This document shows, in pieces, positions 36,273-45,458 of a stretch of 64,000 nucleotides of DNA. Origin of the DNA: Acinetobacter towneri DSM 14962 = CIP 107472 (GTDB lineage: Bacteria > Pseudomonadota > Gammaproteobacteria > Pseudomonadales > Moraxellaceae); the NCBI RefSeq assembly GCF_000368785.1, contig NZ_KB849688.1:523354-587353 (forward strand), written 5' to 3'. A program made the translations under genes and the position numbers. Within the stretch, counting starts at the first letter, position 1. Each line of letters opens with the position of its first letter. The notes beneath the pieces were generated by a model, which was given only the letters and a program-made list of their open reading frames with translations, was not told the origin of the DNA and made no database searches.

Positions 36273-37433
36273 TTACGACTTGGCTTCATCTTCATCCTGA
36301 TTTTTAATCTGAGATGACCACTGCCCTGCACCCAAAGCCTGCCCGATATAATCGTAACGCATTTGAGAACGTGAAAATTTAATTGGACACGCCAACTGAG
36401 TTTCAGTTTTTTCGGCATTCTGCTGAATAGGAACTTCTACTGTCCAACCGCGTTGCTGTGCCAAAGGTGAATGTAAGGCTTCATCTAAAGTGAATACAGG
36501 TTCAACGCAGACATCATATTGCGCGAATACCTGCTGCCATGTGGCAAAACTTTGTGTTTTAATTTTATCTTGAATAGCGTGTTTGACTTGCAAGCGCTCT
36601 TGCGGATCTAAAGATGCCCCTTTTTCCAAAAGTATCGGTAAGTTTAAAATCTGTGCCAAACCCTGCATAAACTGCGGCTCTAAACTACCGACTGAAAGAT
36701 AACGGCCATCTGCTGTTTCATAATAGTCATAATAGGTGCCACCATTTAAGTAAGATTGCTCAGCATATTGAGGAACCTGTGCCGCCAAAACTGCTGAAGC
36801 GGCCATATTGTTTAAAGTCGCAGCGCAATCGGTCATCGAAATATCAATATACTGCCCTAAACCACTGCGCTGACGTTCTATCACTGCACTTAAAATCGCC
36901 ACCAAAGCATGCAATGATCCACCTGCTACATCGGCCACTTGAATCCCGAGCGGCGGTGGCCCGCCTGCTTGCCGCCCACTATGCCCCGCAATGCCAGACA
37001 AGGCTAAATAGTTGATGTCATGTCCTGCCCTTTGTTGATAATCGCCTGTTTGTCCATAACCTGTGATGGAACAATAGATCAGTCGCGGATTAATTTTTGC
37101 CAAGCTGGCATAGTCCAGCCCTAAACGCTGCATCACGCCTGGTCTAAACTGTTCCAATACAATATCGAATTCGGCAATTTTATCGTGAATAAGCTGAATA
37201 CTTTCGGGGGATTTTAAATCCAAAGTAATTGACTGTTTATTCCGATTCAAATAACTGTGCGAAGTCGCTTGTCCATTGGCATAGGGCGGAAATAAACGAA
37301 TTAAGTCAGGACGGGTTGCCGATTCAATATGAATCACCTCTGCACCCATATCCGCCAAATACAAACTGGCAAAAGGGCCGGGCAATAAGGTGGAAAAATC
37401 TAAAACTTTTAAACCGCTCAGTGCATGTGTCAT
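36273..37433 (-). CDS. CaiB/BaiF family CoA-transferase (alpha-methylacyl-CoA racemase-like)
   Basis: A 386-residue family III CoA-transferase. Typical features are LSGLKVLDFSTLLPGPFASLYLADMGAEVIHIE at the start, YLNRNKQSITLDLK, QFRPGVMQRLGL, the catalytic-region GHDINYLALSG (the aspartate in HD-N is the conserved nucleophile) and DVAGGSLHA. The RSGLGQYIDISMTD and NGGTYYDYYETADGRYLSVG blocks suggest the racemase-like branch acting on branched acyl-CoA. The substrate is unknown. It is divergent from the AraC regulator and its downstream acyl-CoA genes, so a role in the same pathway is reasonable inference. Confidence 0.88.
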   Translation of the reverse strand: MTHALSGLKVLDFSTLLPGPFASLYLADMGAEVIHIESATRPDLIRLFPPYANGQATSHSYLNRNKQSITLDLKSPESIQLIHDKIAEFDIVLEQFRPGVMQRLGLDYASLAKINPRLIYCSITGYGQTGDYQQRAGHDINYLALSGIAGHSGRQAGGPPPLGIQVADVAGGSLHALVAILSAVIERQRSGLGQYIDISMTDCAATLNNMAASAVLAAQVPQYAEQSYLNGGTYYDYYETADGRYLSVGSLEPQFMQGLAQILNLPILLEKGASLDPQERLQVKHAIQDKIKTQSFATWQQVFAQYDVCVEPVFTLDEALHSPLAQQRGWTVEVPIQQNAEKTETQLACPIKFSRSQMRYDYIGQALGAGQWSSQIKNQDEDEAKS

Positions 37434-37643
37434 TGTTGTGATTACTCGATTTTTACTGATTTTCCGTTCATCTTATAAACAGCAAAACTGTAACACAATG
37501 TCATGTTCAGCCATTTACCTTGATCATTTCGGCAATTTATTATGTAAAATAAGTAAAATTGGTATTGTAAATTGCCAATTTCAATTTTTTAGCGTCATTT
37601 AGGTCAAGCTTACGTGAATACAAAAGAGACTGAAGGATTTAAC

Positions 37644-38654
37644 ATGAGCAGAGATACCATTAGTATCCATTTTGTAAATGCAGCGCTCACGGGTGTTAAG
37701 CGACTCGGCATGGATGTCGAAACCTTATTATCTCATGTCGGTATTGAGGCAGAACTTCTGCGCCAACCGAAAGCACGTATTTCACCTGAACAATATACCC
37801 GCTTTATTAAAATGTTGTGGATGGTGACCCAAGACGAACACGTGGGTTTTGATTCTCAGCCACGTCGTTTGGGTACATTCGCGATCATGTGCCAATTGGT
37901 AATTCACGCCAAAACACTGGGCGATGCCTTAGAACTCTCTTCGCAATTCTACAAACTGTTTGGTGATGATTGGTCGGTTACCTTAGAACGTGATAAACAC
38001 GAAGCACGTTTGGTACCATCTATTCCACAAGCTATGGATCCTGATCACTTTATTACTGAAAGTATGTTGATGATTTGGCACGGCTTGGCATCTTGGCTGA
38101 TTGAACGTCGCCTGCCTTTGGAGCGCGTACATTTTGGCTATCCACGTCCTGCACATGCAGATGAATACGATGCGCTGTTCTTTGCGCCTGTCATGCAATT
38201 TGACATGCCACGCACCGAAATTACCTTTGCTGCCGACTACTTGGATTTACCAATTCGTCAAACCCAAGAAACCTTAGACGAATTCTTAAAAACCGCGCCT
38301 GCGCAATTGTTGGTGAAATTCAAAAACACCAATTCTTTAACTTCGCGTATTCGTGACGTGTTAAAGAGCCAAATTGGCGAAGAAATGCCAACCTTGAACG
38401 ATGTTGCATCCATGCTGTACCTATCGCCACAAACCTTGCGTCGTCGTTTGGCTGCAGAAGGTAAAAGCTATCAAGGGGTAAAAGATGCATTACGCCGTGA
38501 TGCCGCGATTCACCTATTGCTGAATCCTGAACTTACCCTTGAAGATGTGGCACAACAAGTTGGCTTTAGCGAAACCAGTACTTTCCACCGTGCTTTCAAA
38601 AAGTGGACTGGCGTCACACCTGGTTTATACCGTCAGTTGCACGGTTATCATTAA
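37644..38654 (+). CDS. AraC family transcriptional regulator
   Basis: A 336-residue regulator. The N-terminal two thirds match the arabinose-binding-like domain of the OruR/ArgR-like AraC group (VETLLSHVGIEAELL, RISPEQYTRFIKML, GTFAIMCQLVIHAKTLGDAL). The C terminus has two helix-turn-helix motifs: NDVASMLYLSPQTLRRRLAAEG (about 253-274) and EDVAQQVGFSETSTFHRAFKKWTG (about 304-327). ATG 37644 follows AAGGA; the frame extends to a GTG at 37614. It is divergent from the CoA-transferase gene and upstream of thiolase and FadB-like genes, so it probably controls these in response to an acyl compound. Confidence 0.9.
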   Translation: MSRDTISIHFVNAALTGVKRLGMDVETLLSHVGIEAELLRQPKARISPEQYTRFIKMLWMVTQDEHVGFDSQPRRLGTFAIMCQLVIHAKTLGDALELSSQFYKLFGDDWSVTLERDKHEARLVPSIPQAMDPDHFITESMLMIWHGLASWLIERRLPLERVHFGYPRPAHADEYDALFFAPVMQFDMPRTEITFAADYLDLPIRQTQETLDEFLKTAPAQLLVKFKNTNSLTSRIRDVLKSQIGEEMPTLNDVASMLYLSPQTLRRRLAAEGKSYQGVKDALRRDAAIHLLLNPELTLEDVAQQVGFSETSTFHRAFKKWTGVTPGLYRQLHGYH

Positions 38655-38697
38655 TTTAGAATCGACAATTCACAATAACTCGTAATTCCAATCGATT

Positions 38698-38725
38698 GCC
38701 CTTGCACACCGCAAGGGCTTTTTTT
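38698..38725 (+). terminator. Terminator of the AraC-type regulator gene
   Basis: GCCCTTGC (38698-38705) pairs with GCAAGGGC (38711-38718), followed by seven T. It separates the regulator from the thiolase gene, which must have its own promoter in 38726-38860. Confidence 0.9.
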
Positions 38726-38883
38726 ATCGCTCTATTATAGTTTCAATCTTTCTGCCAAATTACTGCGTCATCCCAATTAGCAAAAAACCTCACTGACCTG
38801 TACCGTTCTCGTCATTGCACTTCAAAATTTTCAGATTACACTCAAAAGCAATCATAAAGAAAACTATCGACAAGGGATTGATT

Positions 38884-40089
38884 ATGAGCGAGGCCTACAT
38901 CATTGATGCTATTCGCACTCCGCGCGGCAAAGGAAAAAAAGATGGCGCATTACACGAAGTTAAACCCATTCGCCTACTCACAACCTTATTGAATGAATTG
39001 CAACAACGACACAACCTAGACACCTCACAAGTAGACGATATTGTTTTGGGTTGTGTCACACCAATTGGCGATCAGGGTGCAGATATTGCCAAAACCGCTG
39101 CGATTGCCGCAGGTTGGGACAATGACGTCGCAGGCGTACAAATCAACCGCTTTTGTGCCTCGGGTTTAGAAGCCGTGAACCTCGCAGCACAAAAAGTCCG
39201 TTCAGGTTGGGAAGATTTAATTGTTGCAGGTGGTGTGGAATCTATGTCACGTGTGGCAATGGGTTCTGATGGTGGTGCTTGGGCATTCGACCCTGAAACC
39301 AACATGGCCTGTGACTTTATTCCACAAGGCATTGGCGCTGACTTAATTGCCACACTCGATGGTTATAGCCGTACTGAAGTCGATCTATTTGCAGCTGCAT
39401 CACAGCACAAAGCCGCAGCAGCACAAGCACAGGGACATTTCGAGCGCTCGATTGTACCTGTCAAAGATCAAGCAGGCGTGGTGATTTTGGCACAAGATGA
39501 ATTTATCAAACCTCAGACCACGGCTGAAAGCTTGGCACAGCTCAAGCCGAGTTTTGCCAATATGGGACAAATGGGTTTTGATGCGATTGCCCTGCAAAAA
39601 TATCCTGAAGCAGGACAAGTCAATCATGTGCATCATGCAGGAAATTCATCGGGTATTGTTGATGGTGCAGCCTTGGTCTTGATTGCATCGGAACAGGCGG
39701 TACAACAGCACAACTTAAAACCGCGCGCCAAAGTGCTTGCCACTGCATTGGTCGGCACAGACCCTGCCATTATGCTCACAGGACCCGCGCCTGCAGCACG
39801 CAAAGCCTTGTCCAAAGCAGGACTGAACATTGAAGATATTGATCTGTTTGAAGTCAATGAAGCCTTTGCAGCCGTGGTTCTGCGTTTTATTACAGAACTT
39901 CAGGTTGATCCCGCCAAAGTCAATGTAAATGGTGGTGCTATTGCCTTGGGTCATCCACTTGGTGCTACAGGTGCCATGATTTTAGGCACCTTACTGGACG
40001 AGCTAGAACGACAAGATAAAAAACGCGGCATGGCTACATTATGTGTAGGCGGTGGGATGGGAATTGCCACCATTATTGAGCGAGTATAA
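38884..40089 (+). CDS. Acetyl-CoA C-acetyltransferase of a fatty acid degradation pair
   Basis: A 401-residue thiolase. The catalytic cysteine is in [12 protein letters not shown] (about residue 90), the histidine in [16 protein letters not shown] (about 357), and the second cysteine in CVGGGMG (about 388). [10 protein letters not shown] is also present. It cleaves 3-ketoacyl-CoA in beta-oxidation and is the likely partner of the FadB-like gene 11 bases downstream, forming a trifunctional complex. ATG 38884 has AAGGGA upstream; the frame starts 23 codons earlier without support. Transcription is probably under the adjacent AraC-type regulator. Confidence 0.92.
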   Translation: MSEAYIIDAIRTPRGKGKKDGALHEVKPIRLLTTLLNELQQRHNLDTSQVDDIVLGCVTPIGDQGADIAKTAAIAAGWDNDVAGVQINRFCASGLEAVNLAAQKVRSGWEDLIVAGGVESMSRVAMGSDGGAWAFDPETNMACDFIPQGIGADLIATLDGYSRTEVDLFAAASQHKAAAAQAQGHFERSIVPVKDQAGVVILAQDEFIKPQTTAESLAQLKPSFANMGQMGFDAIALQKYPEAGQVNHVHHAGNSSGIVDGAALVLIASEQAVQQHNLKPRAKVLATALVGTDPAIMLTGPAPAARKALSKAGLNIEDIDLFEVNEAFAAVVLRFITELQVDPAKVNVNGGAIALGHPLGATGAMILGTLLDELERQDKKRGMATLCVGGGMGIATIIERV

Positions 40090-40100
40090 GGAGTATAAAA

Positions 40101-42236
40101 ATGAGCGCCATTCACTATTATAAAAATGCCGATAACATTGTCATTCTAACCTTTGACTCACCAAATCAATCTGCCAACACCATGAATGCTGACTTTAGAG
40201 ATGCATTAGCGCAAGTGGTACAAAAGTTAAAAGCAGACGAACAAGTGGCGGGAATCATTTTCGCCTCTGCGAAAAAAACCTTTTTTGCAGGCGGTGACTT
40301 AGATGAGTTGATTCAAGTACAGCCTGAGCATGCCAGCTCATTTTTTCAGATGATTGAAAACCTAAAAGCACAGCTGCGTTATATTGAAACCCGTGGTATT
40401 CCTGTGGTAGCTGCCTTAAATGGCACGGCACTCGGCGGCGGATGGGAACTTGCTCTGTGCTGTCATCATCGTATTGCAATTCGTGATGCAAAAACCAAGT
40501 TTGGTTTACCCGAAGTGACTTTAGGTTTATTGCCTGGTGGCGGTGGTATTGTGCGGATGGTACGTTTATTGGGTTTACAAACTGCCCTGCCGCTGTTGAT
40601 GGAAGGCAAACAGCTGAGTGTGGAAAAAGCACAAAGTTTAGGTTTAATCCATGATCTTGCTGAAAATGAAACAGAATTACTCAGCAAAGCCCAAGACTGG
40701 ATTCTTGCACATCCTCAATCACAACAAGTATTTGATGTCAAAGGCTATAAAATCCCTGGGGGAACACCATCTACACCTGCTGTCGCGCAAATGCTTTCCA
40801 TTGCTCCTGCCATGCTACGCGACAAAACCAAAGGCTGTTACCCTGCGCCTGAAGCAATTTTGAGTGCAGCAGTAGAAGGTGCGCAGGTTGATGTCGATAC
40901 AGCCTTACGCATTGAATCTCGCTATTTTACCCAGCTCGCAACAGGTCAAATTTCTAAAAATATGATTGGCACCTTTTGGCATGGGCTGAATGCGATTAAA
41001 TCGGGCAGTGGCCGTCCGCAAGGCATTGCACCGCATCAAACTCAAAAAGTCGGCATTTTAGGTGCAGGCATGATGGGCGCAGGCATTGCTTATGCCACAG
41101 CAAGCAAAGGCATTGCGGTTGTTCTTAAAGATGTATCCATCGAACAAGCTGAAAAAGGCAAAGCTTACAGTCAAAAACTATTGGATAAACAAGTATCGCA
41201 AGGTCGTATAAGTGCAGAGCGAGCAGCACAAGTCTTAGCCAATATTCATCCAACGGCACAGGCTGCCGATTTACAAGGCTGTGATTTGATTATTGAGGCG
41301 GTATTTGAAAATCCTCAACTCAAGGCGCAAGTCACACAAGAAGCCGAAGTTTTTCTGGCAGAACAAGGTGTGATGGCATCCAATACCTCAACTTTGCCAA
41401 TAAGCGAGCTTGCCCAAGCTGCGCAAGATCAACAGCGCTTTATTGGACTGCATTTCTTTAGTCCTGTCGATAAAATGCCGTTGGTAGAAATCATTAAAGG
41501 AAAAAACACCTCTGCCGATACTTTGGCAAAAGCATATGACTTTGTGCAACACATTGGTAAAACACCGATTGTGGTCAATGACAGCCGTGGCTTTTTTACC
41601 AGTCGGGTGTTTGGCACTTTTGTGCAGGAAGGCTTGCGCTTACTGGCAGAAGGCGTACATCCTGCCAAAATTGAAATGGCAGCTTTAAAAGCAGGTATGC
41701 CTGTTGGTCCGCTTGCTATTCAGGATGAAGTGTCTTTAACCTTGTCTGAACACGTGGCGCAGGAAGCACGTAAAGCGTTACAAGCCGAAGGAAAAGATCG
41801 ACCACTGTCGAATGCAGATGAAGTCATTCAAACCATGATTCATCAATTCTCACGTAAAGGCAAAGCTGCAGGTGCAGGCTTTTATGACTACCCTGAACAG
41901 GGTAAAAAACAGCTTTGGTCGGGATTAAGTCATTGGTATAAAAATACCGAAATCGCTGAACAAGAAATGATTGACCGTTTCTTATTTGTACAAGCACTGG
42001 ACAGCTTACGTTGCTTGGAAGAAGGTGTTTTAGAATCTGTCATTGATGCCAATGTTGGTTCAATTTTTGGCATTGGCTTCCCTGCATGGACAGGTGGTGC
42101 TTTACAATTTTTGAATCAATATGGTTTAACACAGGCTTTGGCACGAGCACAGCAACTTACTGCTGAATATGGCGAGCGTTTTACCCCACCTAAAATCTTG
42201 CAAGATCGTGTTGCTGCAGGTGCTAAAAGCATTTAA
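40101..42236 (+). CDS. FadB/FadJ-like enoyl-CoA hydratase/3-hydroxyacyl-CoA dehydrogenase
   Basis: A 711-residue multifunctional beta-oxidation enzyme. The N-terminal hydratase/isomerase domain (about 1-190) has SAKKTFFAGGDLDEL and ALNGTALGGGWELAL, with PEVTLGLLPGGGG supplying the catalytic glutamate. The dehydrogenase domain starts at about 312 with the NAD-binding VGILGAGMMGAGIAY, then FIGLHFFSPVDKMPLVEII with the catalytic histidine. Two C-terminal helical domains end near 700. ATG follows AAGGAG, 11 bases after the thiolase stop, so they form an operon. Whether it suits long, short or unusual acyl chains cannot be read from sequence. Confidence 0.93.
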   Translation: MSAIHYYKNADNIVILTFDSPNQSANTMNADFRDALAQVVQKLKADEQVAGIIFASAKKTFFAGGDLDELIQVQPEHASSFFQMIENLKAQLRYIETRGIPVVAALNGTALGGGWELALCCHHRIAIRDAKTKFGLPEVTLGLLPGGGGIVRMVRLLGLQTALPLLMEGKQLSVEKAQSLGLIHDLAENETELLSKAQDWILAHPQSQQVFDVKGYKIPGGTPSTPAVAQMLSIAPAMLRDKTKGCYPAPEAILSAAVEGAQVDVDTALRIESRYFTQLATGQISKNMIGTFWHGLNAIKSGSGRPQGIAPHQTQKVGILGAGMMGAGIAYATASKGIAVVLKDVSIEQAEKGKAYSQKLLDKQVSQGRISAERAAQVLANIHPTAQAADLQGCDLIIEAVFENPQLKAQVTQEAEVFLAEQGVMASNTSTLPISELAQAAQDQQRFIGLHFFSPVDKMPLVEIIKGKNTSADTLAKAYDFVQHIGKTPIVVNDSRGFFTSRVFGTFVQEGLRLLAEGVHPAKIEMAALKAGMPVGPLAIQDEVSLTLSEHVAQEARKALQAEGKDRPLSNADEVIQTMIHQFSRKGKAAGAGFYDYPEQGKKQLWSGLSHWYKNTEIAEQEMIDRFLFVQALDSLRCLEEGVLESVIDANVGSIFGIGFPAWTGGALQFLNQYGLTQALARAQQLTAEYGERFTPPKILQDRVAAGAKSI

Positions 42237-42265
42237 AGCTAAACTTTAAATTTAAAGCAATCTGG

Positions 42266-42289
42266 GAGGGATATATCATCCCTCTTTTT
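42266..42289 (+). terminator. Terminator of the thiolase-FadB operon
   Basis: GAGGGAT (42266-42272) pairs with ATCCCTC (42278-42284), followed by five T. Confidence 0.85.
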
Positions 42290-42407
42290 ATTTGCTCAAA
42301 ATTACAATGAATATCCCTGCATAAATAGAATTTAATCCGTTTTTCATGCATTTTATGTTATAAAGTTACATAATTTTAAGATTTAGATTCAAATTGGGTA
42401 GATGCAC

Positions 42408-42740
42408 ATGACCGAACGCCTTACTCCTGAAAAATCACCTTGGGGTTGGAAAGCACTCTTTATTTTCTGTATTTTGGGTGGAATTTTCATGTTTATTTTC
42501 TGGTTAGCGGTCACGAATGAACCTGACTACATGCCTAGCCAGCAACAAAAGCAGAATACTCAGCAACACGCCTTTAAAAATGCGCCAGCTATGTCACAAG
42601 AAGCATTGGCAAAAGCACAAGCAGATCGTGAAGCACGTGAAGCTTTGGCTGCTGAAACTGCAGATGCACACGGTATGACTGAAACAGAACATGCCAATAT
42701 GCCTGAAAACCATGAGCCAGCACCCGCACATGGACATTAA
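42408..42740 (+). CDS. Small single-pass membrane protein with His-rich tail
   Basis: A 110-residue protein I do not recognise. One membrane segment (about 15-35, ALFIFCILGGIFMFIFWLAV) follows a short N terminus. The rest is hydrophilic, with an Ala/Glu helical region (about 65-85, QADREAREALAAETADAHG) and a histidine-rich end (HANMPENHEPAPAHGH). The tail might bind metal, but nothing else supports that. ATG 42408 is chosen because GGG lies nine bases before it; an ATG at 42402 would add two residues. It is not linked to neighbours by an operon. A strong bidirectional terminator follows. Confidence 0.7.
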   Translation: MTERLTPEKSPWGWKALFIFCILGGIFMFIFWLAVTNEPDYMPSQQQKQNTQQHAFKNAPAMSQEALAKAQADREAREALAAETADAHGMTETEHANMPENHEPAPAHGH

Positions 42741-42778
42741 TATGCGCTAGCGGCTCTGTTCATACAGTTTATAAAAAG

Positions 42779-42812
42779 AAATCGCCATGATCACATTCCA
42801 TCATGGCGATTT
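42779..42812. terminator. Bidirectional terminator after the His-tail gene
   Basis: AAATCGCCATGAT (42779-42791) pairs perfectly with ATCATGGCGATTT (42800-42812). It separates convergent genes. Confidence 0.9.
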
Positions 42813-42852
42813 TTATTTTGCACGATTAAAATCAGGACTATCGACAATTCAT

Positions 42853-43275
42853 TTAAAATATCAATCGCATATCTACATGCGGAATACCACAATCTAAATA
42901 CGACTCACCCTCAACCTGAAAACTCAAACTTTGATAAAACGGAATCGCGTGTTCCTGCGCAGACAACTTGACCCACGGACGTTGCTGCTGCTTTGCCACC
43001 TGAATAATATGCTGCATTAAAACACGTCCCACACCTAAACCGCGCTGTGATTTCAACACTGCGACCCGTCCAATACTGTGATTTTCCAGTAAACGTGCTG
43101 TTGCAATCGCCTGTCCAGTTGCATAGACCACAAAATGCAAGGCAACTGCATCTTGTGCATCCCACTCATCTTCAGGCGCAATTCGCTGTTCCTGAATAAA
43201 GACTTGCTCACGAATAGATTTGGCCTCTGCAGCAAATTGTGTCCAAGTGCCCGATTGAATTTCATAATCTTGCAT
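42853..43275 (-). CDS. GNAT family N-acetyltransferase
   Basis: A 140-residue GNAT acetyltransferase that transfers acetyl from acetyl-CoA to an amine. The acetyl-CoA motif is QRGLGVGRVLMQHII (about 80-94), following ATARLLENHSIGRVAVLKS; the C-terminal EHAIPFYQSLSFQVEGE segment is also typical. It resembles ElaA-type proteins. The substrate is unknown. ATG 43275 has AGGA seven bases upstream; the frame starts at 43305 but that would overlap the methyltransferase stop at 43299. It lies 23 bases behind the methyltransferase and may be cotranscribed with it. Confidence 0.87.
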   Translation of the reverse strand: MQDYEIQSGTWTQFAAEAKSIREQVFIQEQRIAPEDEWDAQDAVALHFVVYATGQAIATARLLENHSIGRVAVLKSQRGLGVGRVLMQHIIQVAKQQQRPWVKLSAQEHAIPFYQSLSFQVEGESYLDCGIPHVDMRLIF

Positions 43276-43298
43276 CTTTATATCCTGTTCCATCTTGC

Positions 43299-44078
43299 TT
43301 AGCACTTAGAACCAATGCCCTGTTGATCCCACTGATCGTTCAACAACAACTCCAAAGAATGTTTTTGAATACCGTACATGGTTTTTAAATCACGAATTTG
43401 TGCCAAAACTGCTTGATCAGGTTCACTCCAATTTTGACGTTTGGTTGCCAAAATCATTTTGTTTTTACTAGTGTGTTCTAAAGCGACAAACTCAAAAACT
43501 TTGGTGTCATAACCATAGGCTTTGAGCAATAAAGCGCGGATGGTATCGGTTAACATTTCCGCCTGTTGCCCTGCATGAATGCCAAATTGCAGCATCGGTT
43601 GCAACACGCTTGGGCTTTGTAATTGTGGACGCAACTCTTTATGGCAACACGGCGCGCACATAATCATTTGTGCATTCAGGCGAATACCAGTATGAATTGC
43701 AAAATCGGTGGCGACATCACAGGCATGCAAAGCAATCATTACATCTAAATGTTCTGGCTGATAGGTGCGCACATCGCCCTGAAAAAAATCTAGCTGCTGA
43801 AAGTCTGAAGCACTCGCCACCGACTGACAAAACTCAACCATTTTCGGGTTTAGTTCCACCCCAGTCACAAAAGGAAGAAATTGCTGCTTTTGCAAATAGT
43901 CATATAACGCAAAAGTTAAATAGCCTTTGCCTGAGCCAAAATCCACCACGCGCACAGTATTTTCCGAAATTTTGATTTGCGCCAAAGCCCCCGAAAAAAT
44001 TTCAATGAATTTATTAATCTGTTTCCATTTACGCGCCATGCTCGGAATAATTTGCGCTTTGGCATCGCTAATCCCCAA
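43299..44078 (-). CDS. Class I SAM-dependent methyltransferase, C-terminal part of a frameshifted gene
   Basis: The catalytic part of a methyltransferase: VVDFGSGKGYLTFALYD is the SAM motif, TGVELNPKMVEFC the second, then MIALHACDVATDFA and CAPCCHKELRPQL with clustered cysteines, and FVALEHTSKNKMI. The frame begins with TTG at 44078, but the family-like sequence GHDREKQRYVDQSSPFLQHLG continues in frame up to about 44171, with no ATG, GTG or TTG. The missing N-terminal region is in the next frame (44156-44518). In relatives the two are one protein of about 390 residues. So this is one gene broken by a frameshift, and the fragment may not be made. Confidence 0.8.
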   Translation of the reverse strand: MGISDAKAQIIPSMARKWKQINKFIEIFSGALAQIKISENTVRVVDFGSGKGYLTFALYDYLQKQQFLPFVTGVELNPKMVEFCQSVASASDFQQLDFFQGDVRTYQPEHLDVMIALHACDVATDFAIHTGIRLNAQMIMCAPCCHKELRPQLQSPSVLQPMLQFGIHAGQQAEMLTDTIRALLLKAYGYDTKVFEFVALEHTSKNKMILATKRQNWSEPDQAVLAQIRDLKTMYGIQKHSLELLLNDQWDQQGIGSKC

Positions 44079-44155
44079 GTGTTGTAAAAATGGGCTGGAT
44101 TGATCGACATAACGCTGCTTTTCTCGGTCATGTCCTTGCGGTTCTTTCGGTTTCG

Positions 44156-44518
44156 CTATAGTCGGTGCTGTTTACTAATGCTGAGCATGGCTTTCTTTTT
44201 GTTCTTTTTTAGCTGAATTTCCTGATCTGTCGTGAATAAATTGGCCTGTTTACAATCTGCCAATAAGTGACTCAATTGTATCTGTGCTTCTGCCAAAGGA
44301 TAGTTTTTGGTGATATCCTGCGTTTTATGGCGATACAAACAAGTTAAAACGGTGTCTTGATTTAGCTGAATCACCCGTAAGGTGATTTTTTCTAATTGTT
44401 CCAGTTCGCCTTTATATTGACTCAGCACCACACGATCAAGCTTTTGTGTATCAATGGCTTGCTGAAAAGCCTCTAAGAATTGTTGTTCCTGCACAGAGGG
44501 AGAAGCCAAAGTCGACAT
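44156..44518 (-). CDS. N-terminal part of the frameshifted SAM-dependent methyltransferase
   Basis: A 120-residue frame with no methyltransferase motif of its own. YRHKTQDITKNYPL, KQANLFTTDQEIQLK and KKKAMLSISK match the N-terminal domain of the same methyltransferase family, which normally continues with a HDREK segment. Here it ends at a TAG (44158-44156), while the continuation lies in the frame one base back. Reading AGT AAA and then ACA GCA CCG (stepping back one base) joins them, as if an AAAA run had lost one A near 44170. Start ATG 44518 is clear. Confidence 0.8.
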   Translation of the reverse strand: MSTLASPSVQEQQFLEAFQQAIDTQKLDRVVLSQYKGELEQLEKITLRVIQLNQDTVLTCLYRHKTQDITKNYPLAEAQIQLSHLLADCKQANLFTTDQEIQLKKNKKKAMLSISKQHRL

Positions 44519-44625
44519 AATAAAAACCTGAAAAAATTACAATTCAAGTTTAATTGTTATTACCCTAAAAGCAAAATTGAATTACGATACAGTTGTATAA
44601 TTAAAGAAATTAAAGCAGATTCGCC

Positions 44626-45273
44626 ATGAAATTAAATGCCCCTTTAGTGCCTGATTATGACCTGCAAGAAGAACGGATTAACTATCTGAGCCATGGTGTT
44701 GGTGCGGCTTTGGCATTTATTGCAGGTATTCTTTTAATCATTAAAGGTGCGTATTTAAGTACGGGACAATGGCTAGGTTTGTGGGCCTATGCAATAAGCA
44801 TGGTACTGCTTTTTTCTGCTTCAATGCTGTATCACATGGCAACCGCAGCAGACCGTCGTTATTTTTATAAAAAGTTAGATCACACCGCAATTTATTATTT
44901 AATTGCAGGGACTTATACCCCATTTTTATCCATCGCGATTCCTACTCAAAAAGCACAATATTTGTTAATTGCCCTGTGGATTATTGCCCTGATTGGCACC
45001 CTATTTAAACTGGTATTTATCAACCGTTTTCATAAAATTTCTTTAATTGCCTACTTGGTGATGGGTTGGTTAGCCGTTCTGGTCATGGACGATATGCAAG
45101 CCTATTTAAGCAGCCAAGCCCTGACCTTTTTGCTAATTGGCGGCATTGCCTACACCGTGGGTGCATTGTTTTATGCCTTAAAACGCGTAAGATATACCCA
45201 CGCAATTTGGCATGTATTTGTCCTAATTGGTGCAGGCGCACACTTTCTGGCAATTTATCTGTATGTGATTTAA
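44626..45273 (+). CDS. TrhA/hemolysin III family membrane protein
   Basis: A 215-residue protein with seven membrane segments of the hemolysin III (YqfA/TrhA) family, related to PAQR receptors. Signature features are EERINYLSHGVGAALA (about 16-31), SASMLYHM (about 66-73), KKLDHTAIYYLIAGTYTP (about 85-102) and, near the C terminus, HAIWHVFVLIGAGAHFLAI with the conserved histidines that bind a metal in the family. E. coli TrhA affects membrane energetics; a hemolytic role is doubtful. It is divergent from the methyltransferase gene across 107 bp and monocistronic. Confidence 0.92.
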   Translation: MKLNAPLVPDYDLQEERINYLSHGVGAALAFIAGILLIIKGAYLSTGQWLGLWAYAISMVLLFSASMLYHMATAADRRYFYKKLDHTAIYYLIAGTYTPFLSIAIPTQKAQYLLIALWIIALIGTLFKLVFINRFHKISLIAYLVMGWLAVLVMDDMQAYLSSQALTFLLIGGIAYTVGALFYALKRVRYTHAIWHVFVLIGAGAHFLAIYLYVI

Positions 45274-45458
45274 CGCTGAATATCGCTCATGTCTTACAGA
45301 TAAAACGATCAGATTTGAATGGTGTTCATGGATGCAGTTTTGTAACCGACTTCTTGTTCAAAAAAGTATAACTACAAGAAGTATCTACTATTTTTCTGCC
45401 AGTGCGGTCTGTGCCAAATTGCACTTTCATTTAAAATTCACTTTACATAAGGTCCTGT

